This document shows positions 44,236-53,915 of a stretch of DNA of 64,000 bases, piece after piece. Source of the DNA: Paracoccus methylovorus (GTDB lineage: Bacteria; Pseudomonadota; Alphaproteobacteria; Rhodobacterales; Rhodobacteraceae); assembly GCF_016919705.1 (NCBI RefSeq), contig NZ_CP070371.1:835501-899500 (forward strand). The letters are read 5' to 3'. A model generated the notes under the pieces. That model had not been told where the DNA came from, searched no databases, and saw only the letters and a list, made by a program, of their open reading frames with translations. The position numbers and the translations under genes are program-made. The stretch's first letter is position 1. Every line of letters begins with the position of its first letter.

Positions 44236-45014
44236 TGGGCACGCCTATCGTGGAAATGCGCGACATCAAGAAGCATTTCGGCCATGTGATCGCGCTGAAC
44301 GGCGTGTCGTTCGATGTGCGTGCCGGCGAGTGTCATTGCCTGCTGGGGGACAACGGTGCGGGGAAGTCGACCTTTATCAAGACCATGTCGGGTGTGCATC
44401 GCCCTTCGTCGGGCCAGATGTTCATCGACGGCCAGCCGTTCAGTTTCGACAGCCCCCGCGATGCCATGAAGGCGGGTATCGCCACGGTTTACCAGGATCT
44501 GGCGATGATCCCGCTGATGAGCGTGGCCCGGAACTTCTGGATGGGCCGCGAGCCGGAAAAGGGCATCACGCCCTTTCGCAGCATGGATATGAAAAAGGCC
44601 GACGAAGTGACGATGGCCGAGATGAAAAAGATGGGCATCAACCTGCGCGGACCCGATCAGGCGGTAGGCACCCTGTCGGGGGGCGAGCGCCAGACGGTCG
44701 CTATCGCCCGCGCCGTCTATTTCGGCGCCAAGGTGCTGATCCTGGATGAGCCGACCTCGGCCCTTGGCGTGCGTCAGACGGCGAACGTGCTGGGGACCAT
44801 CGACCGGGTACGCAAACAGGGGATCGGCGTCGTCTTCATCACGCATAACGTGCGCCATGCCCTTGCCGTGGGCGACCGCTTTACCGTGCTCAACCGCGGC
44901 CAGACGCTGGGCACCGCCATCCGCGGCGAAGTCGATGCCTTGCAGTTGCAGGACATGATGGCGGGCGGGCAAGAGCTTGCAAGCCTTGAAGCCTCTCTGG
45001 GCGGTACGATCTGA
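44235..45014 (+). CDS. sugar ABC transporter ATP-binding protein (second system)
   Basis: 259 residues from ATG 44235; the frame is open further upstream inside the permease gene but without a credible start. Walker [12 protein letters not shown] near residue 37, LSGGERQ near 150, Walker [13 protein letters not shown] near 170, and switch His in FITHN. Single nucleotide-binding domain like the ATPase of the first system. Confidence 0.92.
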   Translation: MGTPIVEMRDIKKHFGHVIALNGVSFDVRAGECHCLLGDNGAGKSTFIKTMSGVHRPSSGQMFIDGQPFSFDSPRDAMKAGIATVYQDLAMIPLMSVARNFWMGREPEKGITPFRSMDMKKADEVTMAEMKKMGINLRGPDQAVGTLSGGERQTVAIARAVYFGAKVLILDEPTSALGVRQTANVLGTIDRVRKQGIGVVFITHNVRHALAVGDRFTVLNRGQTLGTAIRGEVDALQLQDMMAGGQELASLEASLGGTI

Positions 45015-45027
45015 AGGACGACGAGAA

Positions 45028-46218
45028 ATGAGCTTCAACGACCGAAGCAACCTGCGCCTGCCTCCTTTGGGGCGGCGTCTGAGATTGGGTTTCGTGGGCG
45101 GCGGCCGCGGTGGGCTGGTGGGAAGCTGGCATTTCGCCGGCGCGCGGCTGTCCAATCATTTCGACGTGGTGGCGGGGGCGCTGTCCTCGCGCCCCGAAAA
45201 TGCCGCGCTGTCGGCTGCGGATTGGGTGATAGCGCCCGAGCGCAGCTACAGCGACTATCATGAGATGGCCCGGACCGAGGCAACCCGTCCCGACGGCATC
45301 GAGGCGGTCTCGATCTGCACGCCGAATGACAGCCACGCCCGGATCGCCATCGCCTTTCTCGATGCGGGAATCGATGTCATCCTTGATAAGCCGATGACCT
45401 CGACCATCGCGGATGCCGAGGCGTTGGTCGCCGCGCAAAAACGTACCGGCGTCAGCCTGTCGATGACCTATCCGTTTTCGCATCACGCCATGGTCCGGCA
45501 AGGGCGCGCGCTGATCGAAGAGGGCCGGATCGGCAAGGTTCGCCAGGTCCATGTCGAATACCTGCAGGACTGGAACATCGCCGCCCAACCCGATGATGGC
45601 GCGCCATGGCGACAAGATCCAGCGCGGGTCGGGCGCAGTTCGATCGTCGGGGATATCGGCACCCACGCCTATCACCTGCTGCACAGCCTGACCGGACTGG
45701 ATGTGTCTGAACTGCGCGCCGATATGTTCGTTTGCGGCGGAGCCAAACCGCAGCCCGACACTGCCCATATAGGGCTGCGCCTGAGCAATGGCGCGCCCGG
45801 TCTGATGCATCTGAGCAATGCCGTGGCCGGCCATTATTGCGCGTTGCGCATCCGCGTCTGGGGCGACAGGGGTACGGTGGAATGGGATCAGGAATATCCC
45901 GAGGAGCTGCGCTTTGTTCCCCTTGAGGCAGAAGAGCGCATCTTTCGTCGCGGTGCGGGGCAGGGGATTGTGCCGGCGGCGGCTGCTCTGACGCACCTGC
46001 CTCGTGGCCACGGTGAGGCGCTGACTGACGCCTGGGCCAATCTTTATGCCGAGGCGGGACTGATCATCGCCAGCCGTCGCAGCGGCCGGGATCTGGGTGC
46101 GGGTGAGACGGTCGTTTCCGGAGTGGATGACGGCTTGCGCGGCATGGGTTTTGTCGAAGCCTGTGCCGACAGCGCCGAGGCCGGGGGTATCTGGACAGCG
46201 ATGGCAGATCGAAACTGA
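45028..46218 (+). CDS. Gfo/Idh/MocA-family dehydrogenase
   Basis: 396 residues from ATG 45028. [17 protein letters not shown] is a variant cofactor motif; the usual Glu-Lys-Pro is Asp-Lys-Pro ([14 protein letters not shown]), so the Lys is kept. [20 protein letters not shown] marks the substrate domain and shows paralogy with the gene at 36674. Last gene of the second transporter operon; likely acts on the compound that system imports. Confidence 0.85.
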   Translation: MSFNDRSNLRLPPLGRRLRLGFVGGGRGGLVGSWHFAGARLSNHFDVVAGALSSRPENAALSAADWVIAPERSYSDYHEMARTEATRPDGIEAVSICTPNDSHARIAIAFLDAGIDVILDKPMTSTIADAEALVAAQKRTGVSLSMTYPFSHHAMVRQGRALIEEGRIGKVRQVHVEYLQDWNIAAQPDDGAPWRQDPARVGRSSIVGDIGTHAYHLLHSLTGLDVSELRADMFVCGGAKPQPDTAHIGLRLSNGAPGLMHLSNAVAGHYCALRIRVWGDRGTVEWDQEYPEELRFVPLEAEERIFRRGAGQGIVPAAAALTHLPRGHGEALTDAWANLYAEAGLIIASRRSGRDLGAGETVVSGVDDGLRGMGFVEACADSAEAGGIWTAMADRN

Positions 46219-46238
46219 GCCGCTTTTGTGGGCTGCAA

Positions 46239-46251
46239 GGCCCGAAGGGCC
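46239..46251. terminator. small hairpin between convergent genes
   Basis: GGCCC (46239-46243) GAA GGGCC (46247-46251), a tight GC stem with a GAA loop between the dehydrogenase and the convergent RpiR gene. Confidence 0.4.
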
Positions 46252-46286
46252 CGGCGCTGACCTCATGTCGGACCGGCGCCAGCGCC

Positions 46287-47159
46287 TTACGTGCCGGTGA
46301 CGGTCGGGATCCGCGGTGCATCGGCATTCTGTTGCACGCGCGCGGCGACTGAAATGGTCAGGGCCTGCGCCAGACACATCGGCGCAGCCAGCGAGCGTGA
46401 AAAAGTATAGTCATGCTCGGGAACCGGGAAAAGAACCTTCGCAGATTTGGCAAAGGGCGAAAGCGTGCTGTCGGAAATGGCAATGACATCCATACCTCTC
46501 GCCCCCGCTTCGTCCACGACATCAACCACTTCCTTTGCGTAAAAGCGGAATGAAACTGCCATCAGCACGTCGCGCTTTGTCATGGTTCGGGCGACATAGG
46601 TAGAAATGCCGCCTGCCGAATCCAGCAGGATGCACCGCTTGCCGATCATGGTCAGTTGATAGCGCATCAACTCGACCACGGGCAGCGAACGCATCTGGCC
46701 GATCAGATAGATCGTCTCGGCATGCTGAAGCAGCGTTGCGGCCTCGACCAGGTCCTCCTGCCGGATATCGGTCAGCATTTCCTGCAATGAGGCGATATCC
46801 CGCACCACGAGATCGCTGAGAAAGCCGAATTCATTCCTGTCGCCAGAGGTATGCAACTCGGTCTCCAGCGCCTTCACGCGGGCCTCAAACCCCGGTGCCG
46901 CCGTGGCGAGACGTCGCTGGAACAGAGACTGCAATTCCTTGAAGCCTTTATAGCCAAGGGCCTGCGCGAAACGCACGAAGCTGGAGGCATGGATCCCGCA
47001 ACGGTCGGCGATCGCATTGACCGATTGCACGGCGACGTCGTTCGGATTCTGGGTCAGAAACACCGAAATCCGCTGGTATGTCTTGCTCATCTGATCGTGG
47101 CGTTCGTGGATCAACCGGATCAGATCTTCATAGTCTTTTGGCGGTAAGGCATGGGTCAT
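46287..47159 (-). CDS. RpiR-family transcriptional regulator (IolR-like)
   Basis: 290 residues from ATG 47159. N-terminal HTH_6 domain (MSKTYQRISVFLTQNPNDVA, then SVNAIADRCGIHASSFVRFAQALGYKGFKELQ) and a C-terminal SIS sugar-phosphate sensor (TIYLIGQMRSLPVVELMRYQL, DVLMAVSFRFYAKEVVDVV). RpiR proteins control inositol catabolism in rhizobia. A perfect TTGCAA-N6-TTGCAA site lies 22 nt upstream of its start, and the same motif precedes iolG/iolD, the first transporter and the dioxygenase operon, so it is the best candidate for the locus regulator; the ligand is probably an iol intermediate. Confidence 0.88.
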   Translation of the reverse strand: MTHALPPKDYEDLIRLIHERHDQMSKTYQRISVFLTQNPNDVAVQSVNAIADRCGIHASSFVRFAQALGYKGFKELQSLFQRRLATAAPGFEARVKALETELHTSGDRNEFGFLSDLVVRDIASLQEMLTDIRQEDLVEAATLLQHAETIYLIGQMRSLPVVELMRYQLTMIGKRCILLDSAGGISTYVARTMTKRDVLMAVSFRFYAKEVVDVVDEAGARGMDVIAISDSTLSPFAKSAKVLFPVPEHDYTFSRSLAAPMCLAQALTISVAARVQQNADAPRIPTVTGT

Positions 47160-47180
47160 GAATTTGCTCCTGCCGCCACA

Positions 47181-47198
47181 TTGCAACAGAAATTGCAA
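47181..47198 (-). promoter_or_regulatory. inositol-locus palindrome, copy 4 (perfect), RpiR promoter
   Basis: TTGCAA (47181-47186) CAGAAA TTGCAA (47193-47198). Both half-sites are exact. Located 22-39 nt upstream of the RpiR start, as expected for autoregulation. Confidence 0.65.
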
Positions 47199-47284
47199 AG
47201 TTCCAAGCCCGAAGGGTCGCGGGTTCTTGGTTGCGGCACCGTCCCGTCATCCCTTGGTTTCGCATCCACCAACCCCGGCCGGGT

Positions 47285-47860
47285 TCAGCTTTCGGCATCG
47301 CGCCGTTCAAGGATGTCCAGCATGCGTTGGCGCGCGGCATCGGGCAGGTTGTCAGGCAGGTCGGCCTCGTTGGCCGGGGTGTCGCCGACCTGAATCAACA
47401 TCACCATGCCCATGGTGTAATGCGGCGAGCATTTGATACCCCAGATCCCCGCGTCGGTCAGGATGACCTCGATCTCTTCGTTGATCTTGCCCACGAACTT
47501 CCTGCCATCTCCGGGGATCATTCCGGCGATGGTGGCGGCGTTGTGGCCGGGATCGGCGGCAATGAATTTGACCGTATCCCCGGGCTGGACCATCAGGTAT
47601 TCGGGCTCCATTTCGCTGGTGACGGGATCACCGGTCAGATACTCGCGCTTGACGGCGATGTAGTCGGCCGGAAAACGGCGGCGGTTCATCTCGGCCGCGA
47701 CGATGAAGGTCGGGTTTGCCTTGGCGAGGGTTTCCCAGCCCACGGTCGGCCATTCCTCTTGCGAGGAGACGACGTTCCTGACGCCCAGTTTCGACAGCAT
47801 CCAGCCCGGCACGGCATTGGTTCCCGCGCGAGGCTTAGCGGTGGCGGGCTGGATCTTCAT
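47285..47860 (-). pseudogene. chimeric relic: binding-protein fragment fused in frame to pseudoazurin lacking its N-terminus
   Basis: A 191-residue frame made of two unrelated pieces. Residues about 11-84 match the C-terminal lobe of a BtuF/siderophore-type periplasmic binding protein (VPGWMLSKLGVRNVVSS, WPTVGWETLAKANPTFIVAAE). Residues 85-191 match pseudoazurin from its residue 19 on, with the copper ligands His106, Cys144, His147 and Met152 at exactly the pseudoazurin spacing (40/78/81/86). The signal peptide and first 18 residues of pseudoazurin are missing, so no periplasmic export is expected. A deletion joining two neighbouring genes explains it. Copper ligands are intact, but folding without strand 1 is doubtful. 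Confidence 0.8.
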
Positions 47861-47968
47861 GCGGGACGCAGACCTTTCGGTGATTTAAACGCAAGAAACG
47901 GATCGCCTGGATCGGTCCGGACATGACACCTCGCTGCACAGCACAACCCAAGGGGCAGAAACGAAGAA

Positions 47969-48922
47969 ATGGAAGCATCACCTCTCGCCAACCGTCCCAT
48001 GACAGCGATGGAATGGACCATGCTGCTGGTGCTTGCCTTTGTCTGGGGCGGATCGTTCTTCTTTAACAGCATCGCCTTGCGGGAACTTCCGGTGTTCACG
48101 GTCGTCGTGTCCCGCGTGACGCTGGCCGCTATCATCCTGTTCACCATCCTGCGGTTGCGCGGAGAGCGAATGCCGCGTGATCGGCGGGTTTGGGGCGCAT
48201 TCTTCGCCATGGGGCTGCTGAACAACGTCATTCCATTCTCGCTGATCGTCTGGGGGCAGCAACATATCGCGTCTGGCGTTGCGTCGATTCTGAACGCCTC
48301 GACGCCGCTGTTCACCGTCATCCTCGCGCATATCCTGACCAACGACGAACGCATGACCGGGGGGAAACTCGCGGGCGTCCTGATCGGCTTCATCGGAGTT
48401 GCGGTGATGATCGGCGTCGGGGCACTCAACGATCTTGGGGTGCATGTGACGGCGCAGTTCATGTGCCTTGCCGGTGCGGTTTCCTATGCTTTCGCAGGCA
48501 TCTACGGGCGCAGGTTTCGCGCCATGGGGATCAGCCCCCTGAGCACGGCGACCGGACAAGTCATCGCGTCAAGCCTGATCATGCTGCCGGTGGTGATGGT
48601 GCTGGACCGCCCATGGACGCTTGCGGCGCCCAGCCCCGCCGGCATCGCCGCAGTGATCGGCGTGGCCGCAATTTCAACTGCGCTGGCCTATGTGCTCTAT
48701 TTCCGCATCCTTGCCACGGCGGGGGCGACGAACCTGCTGCTGGTGACATTCCTGATCCCGGTCAGCGCAATCCTTCTTGGCACCTTGTTTCTGGGCGAGG
48801 TTCTGCTTCCTCGTCATTTTGCGGGTATGGCGCTGATCGGGGCAGGGCTGGCCGCCAGCGACGGGCGACCATGGACAGCGATCCGCGCCGCAGCCACGCA
48901 AAAGAATGGAACAGCCCGATAA
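47969..48922 (+). CDS. EamA-family (DMT superfamily) transporter
   Basis: 317 residues with ten hydrophobic helices in two EamA repeats. WTMLLVLAFVWGGSFFFNSIAL opens the first; GQQHIASGVASILNASTPLFTVILAH is the conserved helix 3-4 region; the second begins near AGAVSYAFAGIYGRRF. Family members export amino acids or other metabolites across the inner membrane. Substrate unknown. Stands alone, between two decayed genes. Confidence 0.88.
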   Translation: MEASPLANRPMTAMEWTMLLVLAFVWGGSFFFNSIALRELPVFTVVVSRVTLAAIILFTILRLRGERMPRDRRVWGAFFAMGLLNNVIPFSLIVWGQQHIASGVASILNASTPLFTVILAHILTNDERMTGGKLAGVLIGFIGVAVMIGVGALNDLGVHVTAQFMCLAGAVSYAFAGIYGRRFRAMGISPLSTATGQVIASSLIMLPVVMVLDRPWTLAAPSPAGIAAVIGVAAISTALAYVLYFRILATAGATNLLLVTFLIPVSAILLGTLFLGEVLLPRHFAGMALIGAGLAASDGRPWTAIRAAATQKNGTAR

Positions 48923-48954
48923 GCAAGGGCGATCTGTGCCCGCAGGCTATCAAG

Positions 48955-49807
48955 GCTCCAGATGACCCAGGTCATATCGAACTTCACCTGGAAATAGGGA
49001 CAGCTCCAGCGTTGGGCGGTCATCGGCTCCAGCAGGGGTAGTAACGATTGCGCCAGGCCAAACGTATGTCCATTGGTCGACGTCGGAGTGCCGGCCTTTT
49101 CGACCTCGTCCACCACCACGACTGGATTGGCGATCCGGGTCTGCAAGATGGTTTCGATGAGCCGCCCCGGACAGGATCCACCCCAGCCACGTTGGCTGCC
49201 GACCACTCCAAACGACGCGTTTTCTCCGGTCGCCTCGATGATGGTCGTGGGGTCGCGAGCAGTTCGCCCAGGCGGCGAGCCCAATAGCTCTTGCCGATGC
49301 CGGGTGGCCCGTCGAGCAGCAGCGGCGGCAGCCCCAGACCTTCGCACCCTTCATGCACGCAGCGGCGCATGGCATGCCAGACGATCTCGGTGGCCGGCGC
49401 CATCCATGGCATGTCGGCATGAAGACTGGCGGCGATCTCATCAGCGCGATGTTCGTTGGGAATCACGACCAGGCGCGCGCCATCCTTCAAAACCGCGAGA
49501 CGCTCGACAGCTTCACGTTTCAGATGGCTCAGCCCACTGGCGACCTTTCGACGCTCAAGCAGGTGTTTGATGCGACACTGAATGCGGAACTGTCATCTCC
49601 GCCGAGCTTGACCAGCCGAAAGCTGTGATCGGTGCCCTGATCTTCGTCATCCTCATCATCTTCATTCTGGCAATCGGCAGGGGCGGTCTGCTGATCCAGG
49701 CGGCGACAGCGCAAGTGGTGCGGATGCCGCTCGAAACGCTGTTCCAGCTTGTAGGCTGTCTCTTCGGGATCGAAAAAGCGGGCTTCGATGAACCGGATGC
49801 GGGACAT
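48955..49807 (-). pseudogene. AAA-family ATPase, frameshifted and truncated
   Basis: Three reading frames together spell one AAA ATPase. Start at ATG 49807 (MSRIRFIEARFFDPEE), shift near 49580, then a frame with HRADEIAASLHADMPWMAP and Walker A LLLDGPPGIGKSYWAR, shift near 49260, then GENASFGVVGSQRGWGG, PVVVVDEVEKAGT (Walker B) and FGLAQSLLPLLEP. The homologous sequence stops near 48955, just before the EamA gene, so the C-terminal third including sensor residues is gone. At least two indels plus a 3' truncation make it a pseudogene. Confidence 0.75.
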
Positions 49808-50488
49808 GGGTGAGGTCCTTTCGGGCAAAGCTAGACTGGCGGCCGGAACAAGGCCGATTGCGCAGGTAGCAGTTAGCAGGGGTTATTGCGGTGTCCGGCG
49901 CTGCGATGAACGACAGCGGTCATGCAAACCGGAACGGGGCAGGGGGAAGGTTCAGTCCTGACTGAAATCTATCGCCACAGGGTGCAGCAAGGCGATCAGC
50001 CCGGACAGACAGGCAGAGACCGACAGGCGGGGTTTGGCATCGCAACCTCCTTCGGGGCATGTCTTCGCCGTTCGGGAAAGCATGGCTTTCCCGGTGAGCA
50101 AAAGAGAGTTCGGAAGCTCTGGAGCCAGGACATCTTTTGGGTCCTGTGACGTTCCGGAGCGGATGCAGCAAACTTTGCCGGGAGATGTGGAAGCCGTCAA
50201 TGAGGGCGGGATCGCCTTGGGTCTTGGCAGCGCCTGGCTGACGGGATCCGGCAGGATCAATTCAATCCATTGATATTCATCAATTATCTTTGAGGCGCTG
50301 TAATCTAATGGGCATTAATCGCGCGTCCAATGGACAAAAATCACCCCATAATGGTCATTATTTGGTGGTGAGGACAACAACGTCCCCCGTGGATATAGCT
50401 AAGTCGATAACCGGAGTTATGTAACTAAATGAATTGCCGAGCCGCTTCTGAAATTACGTCCCGGCAACTTGCTTGATAAATCGCCTGA
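49808..50488. other. 680-bp gap without a convincing gene; two hairpins
   Basis: Short frames here have no start context or recognisable content. Visible structures are a perfect 8-bp hairpin, GGGAAAGC (50074-50081) ATG GCTTTCCC (50085-50092), a 6-bp hairpin CAGGAC (50126-50131) and GTCCTG (50141-50146), and a small palindrome TTGAT-ATTC-ATCAA (50270-50283). From about 50270 the DNA is clearly AT-richer. Confidence 0.5.
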
Positions 50489-51763
50489 TCAGCCCCGACG
50501 CAACTGCTCAAGCAGCGCGGCCGAAGGCTCGCCGGTGGCAGGCAGCCCGCGCGAGGTTTGATAAGCCCTGATGGCGTTGGTCGTGTTCGAGCCGACGTTG
50601 CCATCGACACCCTGCGTGTCAAAACCGCGGGCGGTCAGCAGGCGTTGCATTTCTTTACGCTGCTCAATGCGCAGACCCGGATGATCGGCTGGCCATGGAT
50701 TGGCAAGGCCCGGGTAACCCTTCAGCCGGTCCGCCAGATGAGAAACCGCCAGTGCGTAGCTGTCGGCATTATTGTAGCGCAGGATGGCGTGGAAGTTGCG
50801 CGTGATCAGGAACGCCGCACCCGATGGACCTCCGGGAAGGATCAACTCGGTCGGGGTGCCGGCGGGCGGCAAGGGTCGCTGGTTGGCCTGACGCACGCCC
50901 AGGGACTGCCATTCTGCAACGCTGCGGCGCTTGCCCTTGCCAGCCAGCGCGGTGTTGAAACCGGCCGGCAGCGTAACCTCGACCGCCGCAGGCAGGCCAC
51001 GTTGCCAGCCGGATTTCGCCAGGTAGTTCGCCGCCGAGGCCAGTGCGTCCGAAGGATCGTTGGACCAGATGTCCCGCCTGCCGTCCCCGGTGAAATCGGC
51101 CGCGTAGCTTAGATAGGTGGTCGGGATGAACTGGGTGTGCCCCATGGCGCCGGCCCAACTGCCGGTCATATGCGCGGGATCTATGTCGCCCGACTGCAGG
51201 ATGCGCAGCGCCGCCATCAACTGGCTGCGAAAGAAATCGCCGCGATAGCCTTCATAGCTGAGCGTGGCGAGGCTTTCGATCAGCGGCAGGTCGCCACGCC
51301 GCTCGCCATAGGTCGATTCCATGCCCCAAACCGCAGTGACGACTTCCTTGTCCACGCCATAGGTCGCCTCGATACGGTTCAGCACCCCGCCGTATTGAGC
51401 CAGCGCTGCCCGGCCGTTGGTCTGGCGCTTTTCGGAAACCGCATTTTCCAGATATTCCCAAAGCGATTTCTTGAATTCGGCCTGATTTTGCGAGCGACGA
51501 ACGACCTCGGGGTTATAGGTCACGTCACGAAAAGCGAACTCCAGTGTGCTGTCGCTGATGCCCTGCCCGCGTGCGCTGGCCTTGAAGCCCTCGACCCAGT
51601 TACGCAGCCCCGCGACCTTTTCGGGCGGCGGATTCTGGTTGCGACCCCATTTTATCTCTTGGCTTTGTGGTGAGACGCCCGTGCCGGAATAATTGCCGGC
51701 GCAGCCGCCAAGCACCAAAGCCAAAGCCGTCAGCGTGGCCGAAAGTCGCAACGAAAACCGCAT
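50489..51763 (-). CDS. lytic murein transglycosylase B family lipoprotein with peptidoglycan-binding domain
   Basis: 424 residues from ATG 51763 (AAGGGGAC upstream). Lipoprotein signal with lipobox LVLGGC, so outer-membrane anchored. SLT_2 domain: VTAVWGMESTYGERRGDLPL with the catalytic Glu, YRGDFFRSQLMAALRILQSGDI, GSWAGAMGHTQFIPTTY and FTGDGRRDIWSNDPSDALAS, all MltB landmarks. The C-terminal 60 residues are PG_binding_1 (LTARGFDTQGVDGNVGSNTTNAIRA). It cleaves glycan strands to 1,6-anhydro ends during wall turnover. Monocistronic by spacing. Confidence 0.93.
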   Translation of the reverse strand: MRFSLRLSATLTALALVLGGCAGNYSGTGVSPQSQEIKWGRNQNPPPEKVAGLRNWVEGFKASARGQGISDSTLEFAFRDVTYNPEVVRRSQNQAEFKKSLWEYLENAVSEKRQTNGRAALAQYGGVLNRIEATYGVDKEVVTAVWGMESTYGERRGDLPLIESLATLSYEGYRGDFFRSQLMAALRILQSGDIDPAHMTGSWAGAMGHTQFIPTTYLSYAADFTGDGRRDIWSNDPSDALASAANYLAKSGWQRGLPAAVEVTLPAGFNTALAGKGKRRSVAEWQSLGVRQANQRPLPPAGTPTELILPGGPSGAAFLITRNFHAILRYNNADSYALAVSHLADRLKGYPGLANPWPADHPGLRIEQRKEMQRLLTARGFDTQGVDGNVGSNTTNAIRAYQTSRGLPATGEPSAALLEQLRRG

Positions 51764-51910
51764 GTCTGTCCCCTTGGTCAAGCCTTTTGAGCCAGCCTAA
51801 CGTCCCATACACCGGGCCGAAAGCGGTAATCTGGGTAACGGCAGAAGCTCGCCTTTGGAAAAGCAAATCATTCTTATAAAACAGTTTATATATTTCACGT
51901 AACTAATTGA

Positions 51911-52963
51911 TTATTGACGATATGGTAACGGCGTCCAGATCACCTCATCAATGCGGGGCGCTCCGGTCGCCAGCATCACCAGCCGGTCGAAACCCAGCGC
52001 ACAGCCCGAGGCCGGTGGCATGAAGGCCAGCGCATCCAGAAAATCCTCGTCCAGCGGATAACGCTCGCCATAGATTCGCGCCTTCTCGGTCATTTCCATC
52101 TCAAAACGGCGGCGCTGTTCTGTCGGGTCGGTCAACTCGCCAAAGCCGTTGGCAAGCTCGACGCCGCAGGCATACAATTCGAACCGCTCGGCCTCGCTGG
52201 GATCATCATCTGCGCGACGGGCCAACGCCGCCTCAGCCGCAGGATAGCGATCAAGGATCAACGGCCGGCCATGGCCGAGATGCGGCTCGACCTTTTCGAC
52301 CAGCACATGTGACAGGATATCGGACCAACCATCGTCCGCGGCAAGGCGGATGCCCTGCTCTTCGGCCTGCGCGCGCAAGGCTTTTGTATCGGTCTCGGCC
52401 CCATCGCAGGTCGAGAGCAGGTCGATACCGGCATATTCACGGAACGCCTCGGCCACGCTCATCACATCGGGCGTGGCATAGGGGTCGCATTCGGCGTCGC
52501 GGAAACGCAGCACCTCGGCTCCCGCACATTCCGCCGCAAACCGGAGGTATTGCGCGCAATCATCGAAAAGAACACGATAATCTTCGCCAGAACGATACCA
52601 TTCCAACATGGTGAATTCGGGACTGTGCAGCCGCCCCCGCTCGCGATTGCGCCAGACGTGGCTAAAGGCGAATATCCGTTCCTCGCCCGCCGCCAGCAGT
52701 TTTTTCATGGCGAATTCGGGGCTGGTGTGCAGATACATCGGCACCGCCTGCCCGTCGTTGCCGATATGATTGGTGGCAAAGGCGTGCAGATGCGCCTCGT
52801 TCCCCGGACTGATGGCTAGCGCCAGCGGATCGACCTCGACAAAATCCTGCGCACCGAGCCAATTGCGGATCGCGGCCTGGATACGCCCTCGCGCCAACAG
52901 CAGCGGCCGGCGTCCGGCATGGCGGTCGCGGTCCCACCAAGGGGTTTCATCGGCGGATCTCAT
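51911..52963 (-). CDS. epmA: elongation factor P--(R)-beta-lysine ligase
   Basis: 350 residues. A class II lysyl-tRNA synthetase core without the anticodon-binding domain: [34 protein letters not shown] (motif 2 region), [25 protein letters not shown], and the motif 3 ending [15 protein letters not shown]. Length is that of EpmA (GenX/PoxA). It attaches (R)-beta-lysine to the loop lysine of EF-P. Divergent from efp, with a 136-nt gap. Confidence 0.93.
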   Translation of the reverse strand: MRSADETPWWDRDRHAGRRPLLLARGRIQAAIRNWLGAQDFVEVDPLALAISPGNEAHLHAFATNHIGNDGQAVPMYLHTSPEFAMKKLLAAGEERIFAFSHVWRNRERGRLHSPEFTMLEWYRSGEDYRVLFDDCAQYLRFAAECAGAEVLRFRDAECDPYATPDVMSVAEAFREYAGIDLLSTCDGAETDTKALRAQAEEQGIRLAADDGWSDILSHVLVEKVEPHLGHGRPLILDRYPAAEAALARRADDDPSEAERFELYACGVELANGFGELTDPTEQRRRFEMEMTEKARIYGERYPLDEDFLDALAFMPPASGCALGFDRLVMLATGAPRIDEVIWTPLPYRQ

Positions 52964-53099
52964 GCGCGCACCTCACTGCCTCTGCGTCGTTTTCTGCTTG
53001 CGGCTGGCGCAAAGCTGCGAAAAACGCTATGGGATGTCATCTTCGCCGGACTTCGTATCCGGTGTCCCGGAATTTGAAAAGCAGGCAAGGGAAACCGCC

Positions 53100-53666
53100 T
53101 TGAAAGTCATCGCCTCCAGCCTCCGCAAAGGCAATGTCGTCGAAATCGACGGCCGTCTCCATGTCGTCCTGACGGCGACCAACTTCCACCCCGGCAAGGG
53201 CACTCCGACAACGCAGGTCGACCTGCGCCGCATCTCGGACGGCAACAAGGTTTCGGAACGCTGGAAGACCACCGAACAGGTCGAGCGCGCCCATGTCGAT
53301 GAGCGCGAATACGATTTCCTTTATGAAGATGGCGAAGGCTTCCATTTCATGGAGCCGGAAAGCTATGAGCAAGTCGTCGTTTCGCCCGATGTCGTGGGTG
53401 ACGACAAGGTGTTCCTGGAGGACGGCATACGGGTGTTTTTGCAGGTGCATAACGGCGTGGCCATCGCGCTGGAGCTGCCGCAAAAAGTGACGGTGGAAGT
53501 GGTAGAAACCGAGCCGGTGGTCAAAGGCCAGACCGCCTCCTCCAGCTACAAGCCCGCGCAAGCGCATAATGGCGTGCGGATTATGGTGCCGCCGCATATC
53601 GGTGTCGGCACCAAGGTTGTCATCAATACGGCCGACCTGACTTATGTCGAACGCGCCAAAGGTTGA
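53100..53666 (+). CDS. efp: elongation factor P
   Basis: 188 residues from a TTG at 53100 with AAGG nine bases upstream; this gives the family's usual [14 protein letters not shown] start and length, whereas an upstream ATG at 53034 would add 22 non-conserved residues. The modifiable Lys is residue 33 in HPGKGTPTT, preceded by N28. Domains II and III follow ([43 protein letters not shown]). EF-P rescues ribosomes stalled at polyproline. The loop Lys and neighbouring epmA indicate beta-lysylation. Confidence 0.95.
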   Translation: MKVIASSLRKGNVVEIDGRLHVVLTATNFHPGKGTPTTQVDLRRISDGNKVSERWKTTEQVERAHVDEREYDFLYEDGEGFHFMEPESYEQVVVSPDVVGDDKVFLEDGIRVFLQVHNGVAIALELPQKVTVEVVETEPVVKGQTASSSYKPAQAHNGVRIMVPPHIGVGTKVVINTADLTYVERAKG

Positions 53667-53747
53667 TTCATGAAAATTCGGGGCGGGGCGCATATCGCCC
53701 CGCCCCTTTCATTTCGCGGGCTCTATTCGCAAAGTGATCGCTTTAGA

Positions 53748-53915
53748 TCAATCCGCGGTCGCGGCACCCAGGGTTCCGCCTACGACCGCACCCGCTGGAC
53801 CGGCGATAACGGCGCCGCCCAGACCGCCGGTGGCGGCGCGTTCGGTGGCGTTATCCCCACAACCGACAAGCACGAGCGTCATCGCGAAAGCGGCCGTCGC
53901 AATCAGGCTAGGCAT
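53748..53915 (-). CDS. 55-residue glycine-rich lipoprotein
   Basis: Start ATG 53915 behind a strong GGAGGAAAGCAAG site; stop at 53748. Lipoprotein signal with LVLVGC (Cys19), then a glycine-zipper-like stretch (GGLGGAVIAGPAGAVVGGTLG). Such tiny outer-membrane lipoproteins are common in Rhodobacteraceae and their role is not known. Convergent with efp. Confidence 0.7.
   Translation of the reverse strand: MPSLIATAAFAMTLVLVGCGDNATERAATGGLGGAVIAGPAGAVVGGTLGAATAD

Noticed and set aside
52770..53099. A long N-terminal extension of EF-P in the same frame
   Set aside because: It would overlap epmA antisense; EF-P length and its [10 protein letters not shown] start identify the TTG at 53100.
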